Notes under the pieces: generated by a model
Database searches by the model: none
What the model was told of the DNA's origin: nothing
The model's input: the letters and a program-made list of their open reading frames with translations, nothing else
Origin: Methanococcoides sp. AM1
Lineage (GTDB): Archaea > Halobacteriota > Methanosarcinia > Methanosarcinales > Methanosarcinaceae
Length of the DNA: 64,000 bases
NCBI RefSeq assembly: GCF_900774055.1
Contig: NZ_CAAGSW010000006.1
Span: 86,096 to 150,095 of the forward strand
Reading direction: 5' to 3'
Position numbers and translations under genes: made by a program
Shown here: piece by piece, positions 29,977 through 38,317 of the stretch
Numbering within the stretch: position 1 is the stretch's first letter
Layout of the letters: each line of letters opens with the position of its first letter

Positions 29977-30165
29977 TCACCTCAAATATTCGTAATTTCT
30001 CTTCACTGTAACTGGTATAACACCTTTCTCAAATTCCAATGTAGCTATGTGCAGCGAATCAGTACTATCAGTGTCGATCAATATTGGAGCTTCCATTGCT
30101 ATCTGAAGTGATCTTGCACCAATGATCCTTGCACGCTCATACCTAGTAAACTTCTCTTTGCTCAA
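29977..30165 (-). CDS. rpoK: DNA-directed RNA polymerase subunit K (Rpb6 homologue)
   Basis: The 62-residue RpoK subunit, recognised by [20 protein letters not shown], the conserved Rpb6 core. It starts with TTG at 30165 shortly after AGGTGATC. RpoK helps assemble and stabilise the polymerase clamp. It lies in a run of ribosomal and polymerase genes with tRNA-Pro between it and rpoN; enolase, often found between rpoK and rpsB in euryarchaea, is absent here. Confidence 0.96.
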   Translation of the reverse strand: MSKEKFTRYERARIIGARSLQIAMEAPILIDTDSTDSLHIATLEFEKGVIPVTVKRNYEYLR

Positions 30166-30375
30166 CTGATCACCTTATAAAAAGTCCATCATTAGAAAGA
30201 ACAATTTGAATGTATCAATAAGTGATATTGTATATTAACAAATAACCATGAACCAAAAGCAGTTTTATTCATTTGTTAGTTTGGTCTGTTAAATATGAAA
30301 TGGTATTCGGAATCCCTCCGAATATGGTCATATATAATCTCAGCTGCCTATCGGTCATCCCTGTAAAGGGAATCA

Positions 30376-30481
30376 TGGGACCGCTGAGATTTGAACTCAG
30401 GTACCGGCGTGGTTCGCACAGACTCGAAAGAAGAACCGTGTCCCGAACGCCGAAGGATGGTCCAGGCTACCCTACGGTCCC
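30376..30481 (-). tRNA. tRNA-Pro (CGG) with a 31-nt intron
   Basis: Exon 1 is 30481-30442, intron 30441-30411, exon 2 30410-30376. Spliced, it is a 75-nt tRNA with acceptor GGGACCG/CGGTCCC, A73 and anticodon CGG. The intron sits at the canonical 37/38 site and forms a bulge-helix-bulge: outer helix CGGCG/CGCCG, 3-nt bulges GG^A and CC^A, and central 4-bp helix TTCG/CGAA. It lies 2 bases from rpoN, so it is probably carried on the ribosomal protein transcript. Confidence 0.95.
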
Positions 30482-30483
30482 TT

Positions 30484-30672
30484 TCACTGATACGGAGCCA
30501 TTATATCCACAAGGTTGACGTGTGCGAGGAACATACGCCTGCAGCAGTATCTTGTGAAGTTAAGATCATCAAGTACCGCAGCAGGATCTTCTCCGTCCTT
30601 CACACGCCTGGTATACTCTTCCCAGCTTCCTGCAATTACTTTTCCACATGTGAAACAGCGAACTGGAATCAT
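30484..30672 (-). CDS. rpoN: DNA-directed RNA polymerase subunit N (Rpb10 homologue)
   Basis: The 62-residue zinc-binding RpoN subunit, with [11 protein letters not shown] (CxxC) and [12 protein letters not shown] (CC) forming the zinc site. RpoN sits with RpoD/RpoL/RpoP in the archaeal polymerase assembly platform. It follows rpsI by 14 bases and ends only 2 bases before the tRNA-Pro 5' end, so the mRNA must be cut by RNase P to release the tRNA. Confidence 0.97.
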   Translation of the reverse strand: MIPVRCFTCGKVIAGSWEEYTRRVKDGEDPAAVLDDLNFTRYCCRRMFLAHVNLVDIMAPYQ

Positions 30673-30686
30673 TGTAACTACCTACC

Positions 30687-31091
30687 TTACCTGTAAGATT
30701 TCTGATATTTAGCGCGAGCGCCAGGTCCACCGAACTTCTTGGTCTCTTTCTGTCTGGAGTCGTTGACCAGAAGATTCCTGTCATATGCCATAAAAGCATC
30801 CCTTAGGTCGGTGTCGTTGGTCCACTCAACAATACCTCTTGCGATAGCAGTCCTGATCGCATTTGCCTGGCCAATGATTCCGCCTCCACTTACCTTAACA
30901 TCAATGTCAAGGCCGGAAACTGCATCTCCTGCCAGCATAAGAGGTTCGATTATCTTAAGTTTTGCAAATTCAGGTTCATAGATCTCAACAGGTTTCTTGT
31001 TGACCCTTGCCTTACCTGTACCTGCAGAAACTGTTGCACGTGCAATTGCAGTCTTGTTTTTACCTGATGAATTGACAACTTTAGTAGACAT
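30687..31091 (-). CDS. rpsI: Small ribosomal subunit protein uS9
   Basis: Ribosomal protein S9, 134 residues, starting [15 protein letters not shown] at 31091 after GGGAG. The conserved C-terminal tail [17 protein letters not shown], which reaches the P-site tRNA anticodon, is intact. It is 13 bases after rplM in the order rpl18e-rplM-rpsI-rpoN typical of archaea. Confidence 0.98.
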   Translation of the reverse strand: MSTKVVNSSGKNKTAIARATVSAGTGKARVNKKPVEIYEPEFAKLKIIEPLMLAGDAVSGLDIDVKVSGGGIIGQANAIRTAIARGIVEWTNDTDLRDAFMAYDRNLLVNDSRQKETKKFGGPGARAKYQKSYR

Positions 31092-31104
31092 GAATAAATC
31101 TCCC

Positions 31105-31524
31105 TTAGAATTTAGCACCTAATTTGCGGCTTAGATCACCAATGGTCACATACTTGTTAGAACTTAAACGTGTCATGTTTGCTCCATCAACAGTTGTAAG
31201 TTCTGCTTCCTCGAACTCAGTAGGAATTCCTACATAGATCTTGAGGTTAGCCATTGCTTCCTTGCCCCTTGTGCGCTTGTATGGAAGCATTCCCCTGACA
31301 GTCCTCTTGAGGATCCTGTCTGGTCTTTTTGGGAAGTAAGGACCGAATTCACGTGTGCCCATGTTCCTGATCTCATCATACTCTTCAAAGGTTGTTATCT
31401 TTGAACCGGAGATCACAGCATTCTCAGCATTTACAATTGCGATCTCTTCGCCTGAAAGCAGTCTCTTTGCAACGTTACTTGCAAGTCTGCCCATAATTAA
31501 ACCATTTGCATCGATTACCGTCAT
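31105..31524 (-). CDS. rplM: Large ribosomal subunit protein uL13
   Basis: Ribosomal protein L13, 139 residues, with [13 protein letters not shown] and [12 protein letters not shown] conserved segments. Start ATG 31524 (MTVIDANG) follows GAGGTG; three further upstream codons in frame belong to the leader. It is 10 bases after rpl18e. Confidence 0.98.
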   Translation of the reverse strand: MTVIDANGLIMGRLASNVAKRLLSGEEIAIVNAENAVISGSKITTFEEYDEIRNMGTREFGPYFPKRPDRILKRTVRGMLPYKRTRGKEAMANLKIYVGIPTEFEEAELTTVDGANMTRLSSNKYVTIGDLSRKLGAKF

Positions 31525-31534
31525 TTGAAACACC

Positions 31535-31915
31535 TCACTTCAAGATCCTGATACCAGAACCTGCTGGATTATCTTCCAGAACCTGTTCAATGGTAATGCA
31601 CTTCCCGCCTGCACTTGTGATCTTATCAACAGCAGTTGTGCTGAAACTCAATGCTGCAACAGTTACAGCGTGTCCCAGTACACCGGCACCCAGTACCTTA
31701 CCTGGAACCATTACCAGTTCGTTCTCTGCTGCACACCTGTTGATCTTGCTCAGATTTACCTCAGCATAGTTCCTGTTAGGTTTCTCGAGCCTTTTTGCCA
31801 TATCTTTCCAGATAGGTGCGCCGTTGTCACGTGCTGAGTCTTTCAACACTGCGATTAACGATGGAATCCTTGGATTGGTTTTCCTTGAGATTTTAGCTTG
31901 TGTTTTTTTTCCCAT
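31535..31915 (-). CDS. rpl18e: Large ribosomal subunit protein eL18
   Basis: The archaeal/eukaryotic-specific L18e, 126 residues, start [15 protein letters not shown] at 31915 after GGAGGG. Conserved VNLSKINR and [12 protein letters not shown] segments are present. It is the first gene of the ribosomal block; the upstream spacer (31916-32053) has an AT-rich stretch suitable for a promoter. rpoD, rps11, rps4 and rps13, which often precede it, are not in this window. Confidence 0.97.
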   Translation of the reverse strand: MGKKTQAKISRKTNPRIPSLIAVLKDSARDNGAPIWKDMAKRLEKPNRNYAEVNLSKINRCAAENELVMVPGKVLGAGVLGHAVTVAALSFSTTAVDKITSAGGKCITIEQVLEDNPAGSGIRILK

Positions 31916-32053
31916 AATGTCCCTCCGCAAGATTTTCTTACTCACGCATTTCTGCGTTCGAACATCTTTGAAGATGTATCAGTTAATAATTAACTGGAGT
32001 TGCACATAATTATATTAATAGTACATAAAGATTATGCGAAAATACGAATGTCA

Positions 32054-32524
32054 TTATTGATCAGAAATGCCTGATACCCTTTGATAGACCACATCAAAAA
32101 GATCACCTGCATCACACCCCATGTCATGAGCCACCAGTAAAGCTGCTACTTCCACATCAACAAGTCCTGCCAGAGAATCCTGTTTAATGTTTATGCATGA
32201 AGCAACCTCTTTTTTGCTCATACCACTATCTGAGATGAGAATGTCCATTATCTTCTCAATATTACCCTTTTCCCGAAAGAGATCTTCAGATGGTTTGAAC
32301 CCTGCAGGAATATCCACTGTATCAGCATCCATGTTCAGGATAAGTTCCCCATTTTCAAATTTCAGGATCGAAGACATTATTGCCTGGTCCCTGACCTTCG
32401 ATGCCTGTGCAGGAGACATCCATTTAAGATCAAAGGACAAAGCAAATTCAAAATCCTTTATAGAAAGAGAAGATGTGGCATTCTTCTTGAAAGGTGAAGC
32501 CACCACCAGATTAAATTCATCCAT
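32054..32524 (-). CDS. DUF2240 family archaeal protein
   Basis: A 156-residue protein resembling, from memory, the archaeal DUF2240 family, marked by an N-terminal ASPFKK segment, a SFDLKWMSPAQA block and DIPAGFKPSED. Function unknown. The C-terminal third (about residues 100-150) looks helical and could be a small helix-turn-helix-like domain (SKKEVASCINIKQDS). Its ATG follows directly after the stop of the upstream gene (TGAATG), so the two are coupled. It is encoded upstream of the ribosomal operon on the same strand. Confidence 0.75.
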   Translation of the reverse strand: MDEFNLVVASPFKKNATSSLSIKDFEFALSFDLKWMSPAQASKVRDQAIMSSILKFENGELILNMDADTVDIPAGFKPSEDLFREKGNIEKIMDILISDSGMSKKEVASCINIKQDSLAGLVDVEVAALLVAHDMGCDAGDLFDVVYQRVSGISDQ

Positions 32525-33007
32525 TCATGCACCACGTCGAAGTTCATCTATGATCGTATCTGCCACACGACCACATTCAGTGCGCTCCTGGCCATCTATG
32601 TGGTTTACCCTCAAGGTGAGTACCTCAGACTCAAGGATAGCACGCACAAGATATACATCACCCCTTAAAGGCACACGATTATATTTCCCATCAAGATAGC
32701 TATAGGAAAGTGTCATCCGGAAATCAATAATACCTTCCGGTTCGATAGTATCGATTACAGAATCTACGTTCTCGTAATTAAGAGGAGCAAAATCCATACT
32801 GTTCATCGCGACCTCAACACCGATCTCTCTTTTTGCCTGAATTCGATGGCCTTTCTTGGTCGCGGATTCTGTCACGAACATTCCAAACTTACCATCCATG
32901 CCTGCCATTACCTTCACAAAAAAAGGCAGGTCTGAATAGTAACGGTGCTTCTGCTCGAACTGGACCTCCCTGTGAGGGAATCGGTGGTATACGCGCTTTC
33001 TCATCAT
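32525..33007 (-). CDS. Conserved archaeal protein of unknown function
   Basis: I do not recognise this 160-residue protein. It is rich in charged residues with mixed alpha/beta character, no membrane segment and no cysteine cluster; segments such as YHRFPHREVQFEQKHRYY and FDFRMTLSYSYLDGKY-like text suggest a beta-rich fold. It ends exactly where the DUF2240 gene begins, implying a shared function. Two ATG codons (33007, 33004) begin the frame and no strong ribosome binding site precedes them. Confidence 0.7.
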   Translation of the reverse strand: MMRKRVYHRFPHREVQFEQKHRYYSDLPFFVKVMAGMDGKFGMFVTESATKKGHRIQAKREIGVEVAMNSMDFAPLNYENVDSVIDTIEPEGIIDFRMTLSYSYLDGKYNRVPLRGDVYLVRAILESEVLTLRVNHIDGQERTECGRVADTIIDELRRGA

Positions 33008-33080
33008 ATGTGATCAATACTCCCATTTGATCCGAAAATAATACATGGGCATATTAACCCATGCATTGGTGACATATAAA

Positions 33081-34652
33081 TTAAAGTGTCACAAGTGTTG
33101 CATCAAGTATGCCGTCAATTCCGCGGATCTCATCAAGGATCTTTTCTGAAACCTCTGTATCCACATTAAGTGCCATTATGGTCTGCCCGCCAACTTCAGC
33201 ACGTCCGACCTGCATGCCGGAAATGTTAATGTTGTTAGCACCAAGTGCGATACAGCATGGACCGATAACATTCGGACGGTTGATGTGGTTTGAAACGATC
33301 ATATAACCTTTTGGAACAAGATCTACATGCTGACCGTTGATCGTTATGATCTTTGGTTCACTTCCAACCACAGCACCTGTAACAGACCTGGAATTAGAAT
33401 CCTGGAAAAGCCCGATACTAATAGTAGAAGCATACTCATCAGATGTCTCAGACTTGCTTTCCACAACTTCAATATCCCTTAATTTTGCAAGGGCCGGTGC
33501 ATTAACATAATTCACAGCAGATCCTAATGCAACCTCAAGCACACCTTTAATAGCCGCAACTGTCACAGCCCTTGTGTCCTTTTCTGAGATCTCACCTTTA
33601 TAGGAGATCTCGATCTTGTCATAATTCGTATCCAGAAGCTGTGCTACTGCACTTCCCAGAGTTTCAGCAAGCCCTATATATGGAGCCAGTACAGCCATGA
33701 CCTCCGGTTTGACAGCCGGAATATTGATAGTATTGCGAGCGGAGCCGCCGTTTAGGACAGAAATTACCTCTTCAGCAACAGAAACTGCAACATTTACCTG
33801 AGCTTCCTCAGTAGAAGCACCCAGATGAGGTGTCACGACCACATTTTCAAGATCGATGAAAGGACATTCAAATGGTGGTTCACTGGTGAACACATCGATC
33901 GCAGCACCTGCGATCTTGCCTGCTTTAAGTGCATCAGCAAGAGCTTCTTCGTTTATTATACCACCGCGAGCACAATTGATCACCCTTGCAGAGCTCTTCA
34001 TCATATCGAACTGAGCTGCATCAAGGATATTACGTGTCTCTTTTGTAAGCGGTGTGTGAACAGTAATAAAATCTGCCCTCTTTGCAATATCATCAACAGT
34101 AGTAAGCTCGACACCCATAGCCTTTGCACGTTCCCCTGTAATGAAAGGATCATATGCAAGAATATCCATCTCCATACCCTGTGCACGTTTTGCAACTTCA
34201 GCGCCAATACGACCAAGACCAATAACCCCAAGTGTCTTGCCATTGACCTCGACACCCATGAAGTTCTTACGTTCCCATTTCTTTGCTTTAAGAGAAGCAT
34301 TTGCCTGGGGAATGTTCCTTGCCATAGACATCATCATAGCAATAGTGTGTTCTGCTGCGGAGAGCATGTTACCTTCAGGTGCATTAACAACAATGATCCC
34401 TTTTTCAGTTGCAGCATCAATGTCAATATTGTCCACACCAACGCCGGCCCTTCCGACGATCTTAAGATTGTCTGCAGCTTCGATGACCCTTCTTGTTACC
34501 TGCGTACCGCTACGGATCACAAGAGCGTCGAAATCAACGATCTTCCCTACAAGCTCGTCCTCTGAAAGACCTGTTGAAACATCGACTTCAAAATGCTCCT
34601 GAAGTTTTGAAACTCCTTCCTCTGATAATGAATCACTTACCAATACTTTCAT
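33081..34652 (-). CDS. serA: D-3-phosphoglycerate dehydrogenase, long form
   Basis: SerA makes 3-phosphohydroxypyruvate, the first step of serine synthesis. The 523-residue protein has the D-2-hydroxyacid dehydrogenase core with GVIGLGRIGAEVAKRA (NAD loop), NCARGG, and VTPHLGAST with the catalytic His, then an allosteric substrate-binding domain (about 320-450) and a C-terminal ACT domain (about 450-523) for serine feedback. This is the type-I long form. It appears monocistronic; the 238-base gap downstream before the FTR gene is AT-rich without a visible gene. Confidence 0.97.
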   Translation of the reverse strand: MKVLVSDSLSEEGVSKLQEHFEVDVSTGLSEDELVGKIVDFDALVIRSGTQVTRRVIEAADNLKIVGRAGVGVDNIDIDAATEKGIIVVNAPEGNMLSAAEHTIAMMMSMARNIPQANASLKAKKWERKNFMGVEVNGKTLGVIGLGRIGAEVAKRAQGMEMDILAYDPFITGERAKAMGVELTTVDDIAKRADFITVHTPLTKETRNILDAAQFDMMKSSARVINCARGGIINEEALADALKAGKIAGAAIDVFTSEPPFECPFIDLENVVVTPHLGASTEEAQVNVAVSVAEEVISVLNGGSARNTINIPAVKPEVMAVLAPYIGLAETLGSAVAQLLDTNYDKIEISYKGEISEKDTRAVTVAAIKGVLEVALGSAVNYVNAPALAKLRDIEVVESKSETSDEYASTISIGLFQDSNSRSVTGAVVGSEPKIITINGQHVDLVPKGYMIVSNHINRPNVIGPCCIALGANNINISGMQVGRAEVGGQTIMALNVDTEVSEKILDEIRGIDGILDATLVTL

Positions 34653-34872
34653 TTTTTGTATCTCCGGATATGATCAATGACCTGTGATATTAATATGGAC
34701 ACTAATGACTGTCTATGTCTGTCCAATAATGGTGAACTGTGCCCTACATCTATCATAAAACACATCCTTCTAAATATAGCTAACTATCCTAGAACAATTA
34801 AACGAAGATCATTGTAAGAATAATCCCCCATTCAAAAATGATCATAAGAAAATAAGAAATAAATAAGGTTTA

Positions 34873-34892
34873 AAAGGACCACAGGGTCCTTT
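34873..34892 (-). terminator. Terminator overlapping the stop of the FTR-like gene
   Basis: AAAGGACC-ACAG-GGTCCTTT is a perfect 8-bp hairpin whose arm includes the last bases of the TAA stop of the gene ending at 34891. On the minus strand it is followed by TTTTAAACCTTATTTATTTC. It probably ends the FTR-FprA-ferritin transcript. Confidence 0.7.
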
Positions 34893-35166
34893 ATTTCATG
34901 TACAGGCCACAGCGACATGCACCGCGTGTCTCTACATCCCGGCTGCGGGCAGCGCATGGACAGATGATCTTCTTATCCTTTTCGACATCACCAGACCTTT
35001 TCTGACAGAAGCAATACCATTCACCAAATTCACGCTTGTTGTTGCAGATGCCCTTTACAGCAGTTGTAATGACATCATAGTCAGAATTAAGTTTGTACCC
35101 GGTTGCTTCTGCATTCTTCTTTGATCTCTGGTAGAATTCTTCTTCAAGTTCGCCTTCAAATTTCAT
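34891..35166 (-). CDS. Ferredoxin:thioredoxin reductase catalytic chain-like (ferredoxin:disulfide reductase)
   Basis: The 91-residue protein has the FTR-beta cysteine arrangement: WYCFCQKR, then IICPCAAR and ACRCGLYM, giving the CxC/CPC/CxC ligands of a [4Fe-4S] centre next to a redox-active disulfide. It would reduce protein disulfides with electrons from ferredoxin. Methanosarcina has comparable ferredoxin:disulfide reductases. It lies 20 bases downstream of fprA and shares a likely operon with it, consistent with a role in redox homeostasis after oxygen exposure. Confidence 0.9.
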   Translation of the reverse strand: MKFEGELEEEFYQRSKKNAEATGYKLNSDYDVITTAVKGICNNKREFGEWYCFCQKRSGDVEKDKKIICPCAARSRDVETRGACRCGLYMK

Positions 35167-35186
35167 ATTTAATCACTTCCTTATAT

Positions 35187-36401
35187 TCAGTTAGATTTCT
35201 TCAATGCAAGTTCTGCAAGTCTTATACCAAGTTCTCTGCAAGCTTTAATATCAGCTTCATAAGGCTTATACTTAACCTGCAGACCAGGTTCTATTATATC
35301 AAAACCGGATGTCTTTAACAGCTCTTCCATTCCCTTTACCGCACCGCCACCCCAGCCGTATGAGCCAAATACAACAGCACTTTTATCTTTAGGACGAAGG
35401 CCCCTCATATATGTCAGGAAACCTGATACCGTAAAGAACATAGTACCATGCATAGTAGGAGATCCAAGAGCAATTACAGGAGAGAACATCAAATCCTTTA
35501 ACATCATGCTCCAGTCATTCTTGCGCAAATGGAAAAGCTTGGCTTCGACGCCACCCTCCCGAACGCCCTCGACAATTTCCTTTGCCATTATCTCAGTACT
35601 ATTCCACATAGTATCATAAATGACCAGTACTTTTGGAATGACTTCCCTTTTTGCCCATCTCAGATAAGCATCAACGATACGCGAAGGGTCCTCCCTCCAG
35701 ATCACGCCGTGCGATGGTGCGATCATATCAAATTCAATATCAAGATCTGCGATCTTCTCAGCATACTTTATAACCTTTGATCCAAATGGCATCAGGATAT
35801 TAGCATAATAGATAGCCGCATCCTCAATAGCACCGCCCTCCACTTCATCCTCGAACCTTACAGAGGTAGCAAGATGCTGACCGAAAGCATCGTTAGAAAA
35901 GAGGATCTTGTCCTCTTTCAGGTATGTCTGCATACTATCCGGCCAGTGCAGCATCGGAGTTTCAATGAACATCAGAGTACGAGATCCAAGATCAAGTTCA
36001 TACCCGGTATCCACAACTTCAAAGTCCCAGTCTCGGCAGCCACCAGCCTCATAATATTCATTCAGTCCTGCCTTGCCATGCTTTGTGCAGAAAACCTTAG
36101 CATCCTTTGCCAGTCCCATGATCGCAGGCAGACCACTTGAATGGTCCATTTCCACATGATTAGAGATCACATAATCGATCTTAGAGGGATTTACTATCCT
36201 GCGTATCCTTTCGATCATCTCGGGAGCAAATTCCGCCTTCACAGTATCTATAAGTGTTATCTTTTCATCGACAATAAGATAAGCGTTATATGTACCACCC
36301 TTAGGAGTGGCATAACCATGAAAATCGCGCAGGTTCCAGTCAACAACACCTACCCAGTAGATGCCTTTTGCGATCTCAAGATTTTCATCTATTGGATCCA
36401 T
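35187..36401 (-). CDS. fprA: F420H2 oxidase FprA (A-type flavodiiron protein)
   Basis: FprA reduces O2 to water with F420H2, protecting anaerobic enzymes. The 404-residue protein has a metallo-beta-lactamase-like diiron domain with HVEMDHSS (HxExDH), a further ligand region NDAFGQH and SHGVIWR, and a C-terminal flavodoxin domain (from about residue 255, DTMWNSTE and GSPTMHGT FMN loops). ATG 36401 lies 15 bases after the ferritin-like gene. Neighbours are FTR-like and ferritin-like genes, so it belongs to an oxygen-defence operon. Confidence 0.95.
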   Translation of the reverse strand: MDPIDENLEIAKGIYWVGVVDWNLRDFHGYATPKGGTYNAYLIVDEKITLIDTVKAEFAPEMIERIRRIVNPSKIDYVISNHVEMDHSSGLPAIMGLAKDAKVFCTKHGKAGLNEYYEAGGCRDWDFEVVDTGYELDLGSRTLMFIETPMLHWPDSMQTYLKEDKILFSNDAFGQHLATSVRFEDEVEGGAIEDAAIYYANILMPFGSKVIKYAEKIADLDIEFDMIAPSHGVIWREDPSRIVDAYLRWAKREVIPKVLVIYDTMWNSTEIMAKEIVEGVREGGVEAKLFHLRKNDWSMMLKDLMFSPVIALGSPTMHGTMFFTVSGFLTYMRGLRPKDKSAVVFGSYGWGGGAVKGMEELLKTSGFDIIEPGLQVKYKPYEADIKACRELGIRLAELALKKSN

Positions 36402-36416
36402 AAAAACCTCAACTGA

Positions 36417-36875
36417 TCAAGTCTGCATCCTGAAACCGGTAACCGCATTAAGCAAACCGTCGATCAGGTCGTAATGGCCTCTTTCAACTGCAGCAAGCTT
36501 TTCAAAGAACTCGCGTTGACCGGCATCAGAAGACACACTTGAAAGCATCAGATAAAGGTCTTCGGTCTTTCGCTCAAGACGCATGGCAGCCAGCATTACC
36601 CCGACCTCACCAAGATCTTCACCAGTAAACTCTGATGCGAATGCTTCCCTGAAATCCGGCAGATCTGATTCATCCTCAATGGAAAGATCCTCACCTTTCA
36701 GATAGCTTTGCAAATATTTAGCATGCTTCTTTTCTTCTTCTGCAAGGTACAGGAACATTTCTTTGGCAGCAGGGTCCGTGGCGGTTTCCGCAAACTCCAG
36801 ATAAAAATCCCTGCCCTGATCCTCAAAAGAGATTCCCAGCTTCACTGCTTCTTCAACGGAACCTATATTGCCCAC
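36417..36875 (-). CDS. Ferritin-like / rubrerythrin-type diiron protein
   Basis: The 152-residue protein is a four-helix bundle with two ExxH-type motifs (EEEKKHAKYL and VERGHYDLI) and further glutamates (FEDQGRDFYLEF, LERKTEDLYL), the diiron set of rubrerythrin N-domains. It lacks the C-terminal rubredoxin domain. The annotated GTG start (36875) has no ribosome binding site; an AAGGAG lies 34 bases further up and is followed 5-8 bases later by in-frame ATT codons, with no stop in between, so initiation may be upstream. It is first in the operon with fprA. Confidence 0.9.
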   Translation of the reverse strand: MGNIGSVEEAVKLGISFEDQGRDFYLEFAETATDPAAKEMFLYLAEEEKKHAKYLQSYLKGEDLSIEDESDLPDFREAFASEFTGEDLGEVGVMLAAMRLERKTEDLYLMLSSVSSDAGQREFFEKLAAVERGHYDLIDGLLNAVTGFRMQT

Positions 36876-36913
36876 ATTCGGAAATTCGTCTGATACATTC
36901 TGAATAATACCAT

Positions 36914-37205
36914 CTCCTTTTATATTATATTGCCAAAGAAATAACAGGCATGCGTTGATACCTGCGTTTGTTTCCCCATCAGTACAGAAATAAAGTTTCT
37001 CAAAAAATAAACGGTTTTCACGACTTAAAAGCTTTTCTGAAAGCAGGAAGCAGCATAAAGATAAAGAAAGATAAAGCTACATTTACCCCCAGGAAGTCGT
37101 CTTTGTTAGAAACCTTTTTATTTGACTGTAAACATTAGGACATTGCATAACGATTAATATATTTTATATCATCAATATCGTTCACTTTAGCTAAGAGGAA
37201 GTGTT
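36914..37205. other. Intergenic promoter region between ferritin-like gene and ino1
   Basis: This divergent spacer holds no convincing gene. It contains an AAGGAG (36919-36914, minus strand) serving the ferritin-like gene, two direct AAGATAAAG repeats near 37055-37075, and an AT-rich AATATATTTTATATC (about 37157-37170) placed as the TATA box of ino1. GAGGAAG before 37206 is the ino1 ribosome binding site. Confidence 0.5.
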
Positions 37206-38309
37206 ATGGACAAAATAAAAATCGCAATCGCAGGAATCGGTAACTGCGCAAGTTCACTGATCCAGGGCCTTGAGTACTACAAAGACAAAGCGGAAAAAGA
37301 TGCGATAGGACTAATGCATTGGGATGTTGGCGGGTACAGACCTTTTGATATTGAAGTAGTAGCAGCATTCGACATTGATGAGAGAAAGGTTGGAGAAGAT
37401 GTTGCAGATGCTATTTTTGCAGCCCCTAACTGCACAACAGTCTTTTGTCCCAATGTGCCAAAGACCGGCGTAAAGGTCACGATGGGAAACATCAAGGATG
37501 GTGTCTCCGAACACATGGTGGACTATGAAGATGACTACAGATTCATAACATCCTCCAAAAAAGAATCCACAGACGAGGAGATAGTCTCCACATTAAAGGA
37601 ATCCGGCGCAGAGATCCTTTTGAACTTCCTTCCAGTTGGTTCTGAAATTGCAACTCGTTTCTATGCACAATGTGCACTGGATGCTGGAGTTGCTTTTATC
37701 AACAACATGCCAATATTCATCGCCAGTAATCCTGAATGGGCACAAAAGTTCGAAGAAAAGGGAATCCCGATCATAGGGGATGACATAAAAGCTCAGCTTG
37801 GAGCTACCATTACACACCGAACCCTTGCAGATCTTTTCAGGAAGAGAGGAGTTAAAGTTGAAAGGACCTACCAGCTTAACACAGGCGGTAACACAGACTT
37901 CCTCAACATGCTCAACAGGGACAGGCTTTCTTCCAAGAAGACATCAAAGACAGAAGCTGTGCAGTCAGTGCTTGCCGAGAGACTGGATGATCACAACATC
38001 CACGTAGGACCAAGTGACTACGTACCATGGCAGCAGGACAATAAACTATGCTTCCTCAGAATGGAAGGTAAGCTTTTCGGCGATGTGCCAATGAACCTCG
38101 AGCTTCGCCTTTCAGTGGAAGACTCACCAAATTCCGCAGGCGTGGTCATCGATGCAATTCGCTGCTGCAAGATAGCATTGAACAGAGGAACAGGCGGAAT
38201 ACTTTACTCACCAGCATCATATTTCATGAAGCACCCACCAAGGCAGTTCCCTGATGATGATGCATACCGCATGACAAACGAATTTATCGAAGGCAAAAGA
38301 GAAAATTAA
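37206..38309 (+). CDS. ino1: Inositol-3-phosphate synthase
   Basis: This enzyme converts glucose 6-phosphate to inositol phosphate for archaetidylinositol lipids, using NAD. The 367-residue archaeal-type protein shows the NAD loop GIGNCASSLIQG, the NFLPVGSE and GDDIKAQLGATITHRTL core, and the QLNTGGNTDF segment. ATG 37206 follows GAGGAAG. It stands 8 bases before the DUF429 gene, with which it may be cotranscribed. Confidence 0.95.
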   Translation: MDKIKIAIAGIGNCASSLIQGLEYYKDKAEKDAIGLMHWDVGGYRPFDIEVVAAFDIDERKVGEDVADAIFAAPNCTTVFCPNVPKTGVKVTMGNIKDGVSEHMVDYEDDYRFITSSKKESTDEEIVSTLKESGAEILLNFLPVGSEIATRFYAQCALDAGVAFINNMPIFIASNPEWAQKFEEKGIPIIGDDIKAQLGATITHRTLADLFRKRGVKVERTYQLNTGGNTDFLNMLNRDRLSSKKTSKTEAVQSVLAERLDDHNIHVGPSDYVPWQQDNKLCFLRMEGKLFGDVPMNLELRLSVEDSPNSAGVVIDAIRCCKIALNRGTGGILYSPASYFMKHPPRQFPDDDAYRMTNEFIEGKREN

Positions 38310-38317
38310 GAATTACG

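Noticed and set aside
33825..34565. 246-codon open frame on the plus strand opposite serA
   Set aside because: Cys/His-rich translation with no family resemblance; the minus strand encodes an intact SerA.
36873..36913. Short leader peptide starting at ATG 36913 before the ferritin-like gene
   Set aside because: The ATG overlaps the ribosome binding site and the frame ends after 15 codons with no regulatory codon pattern.
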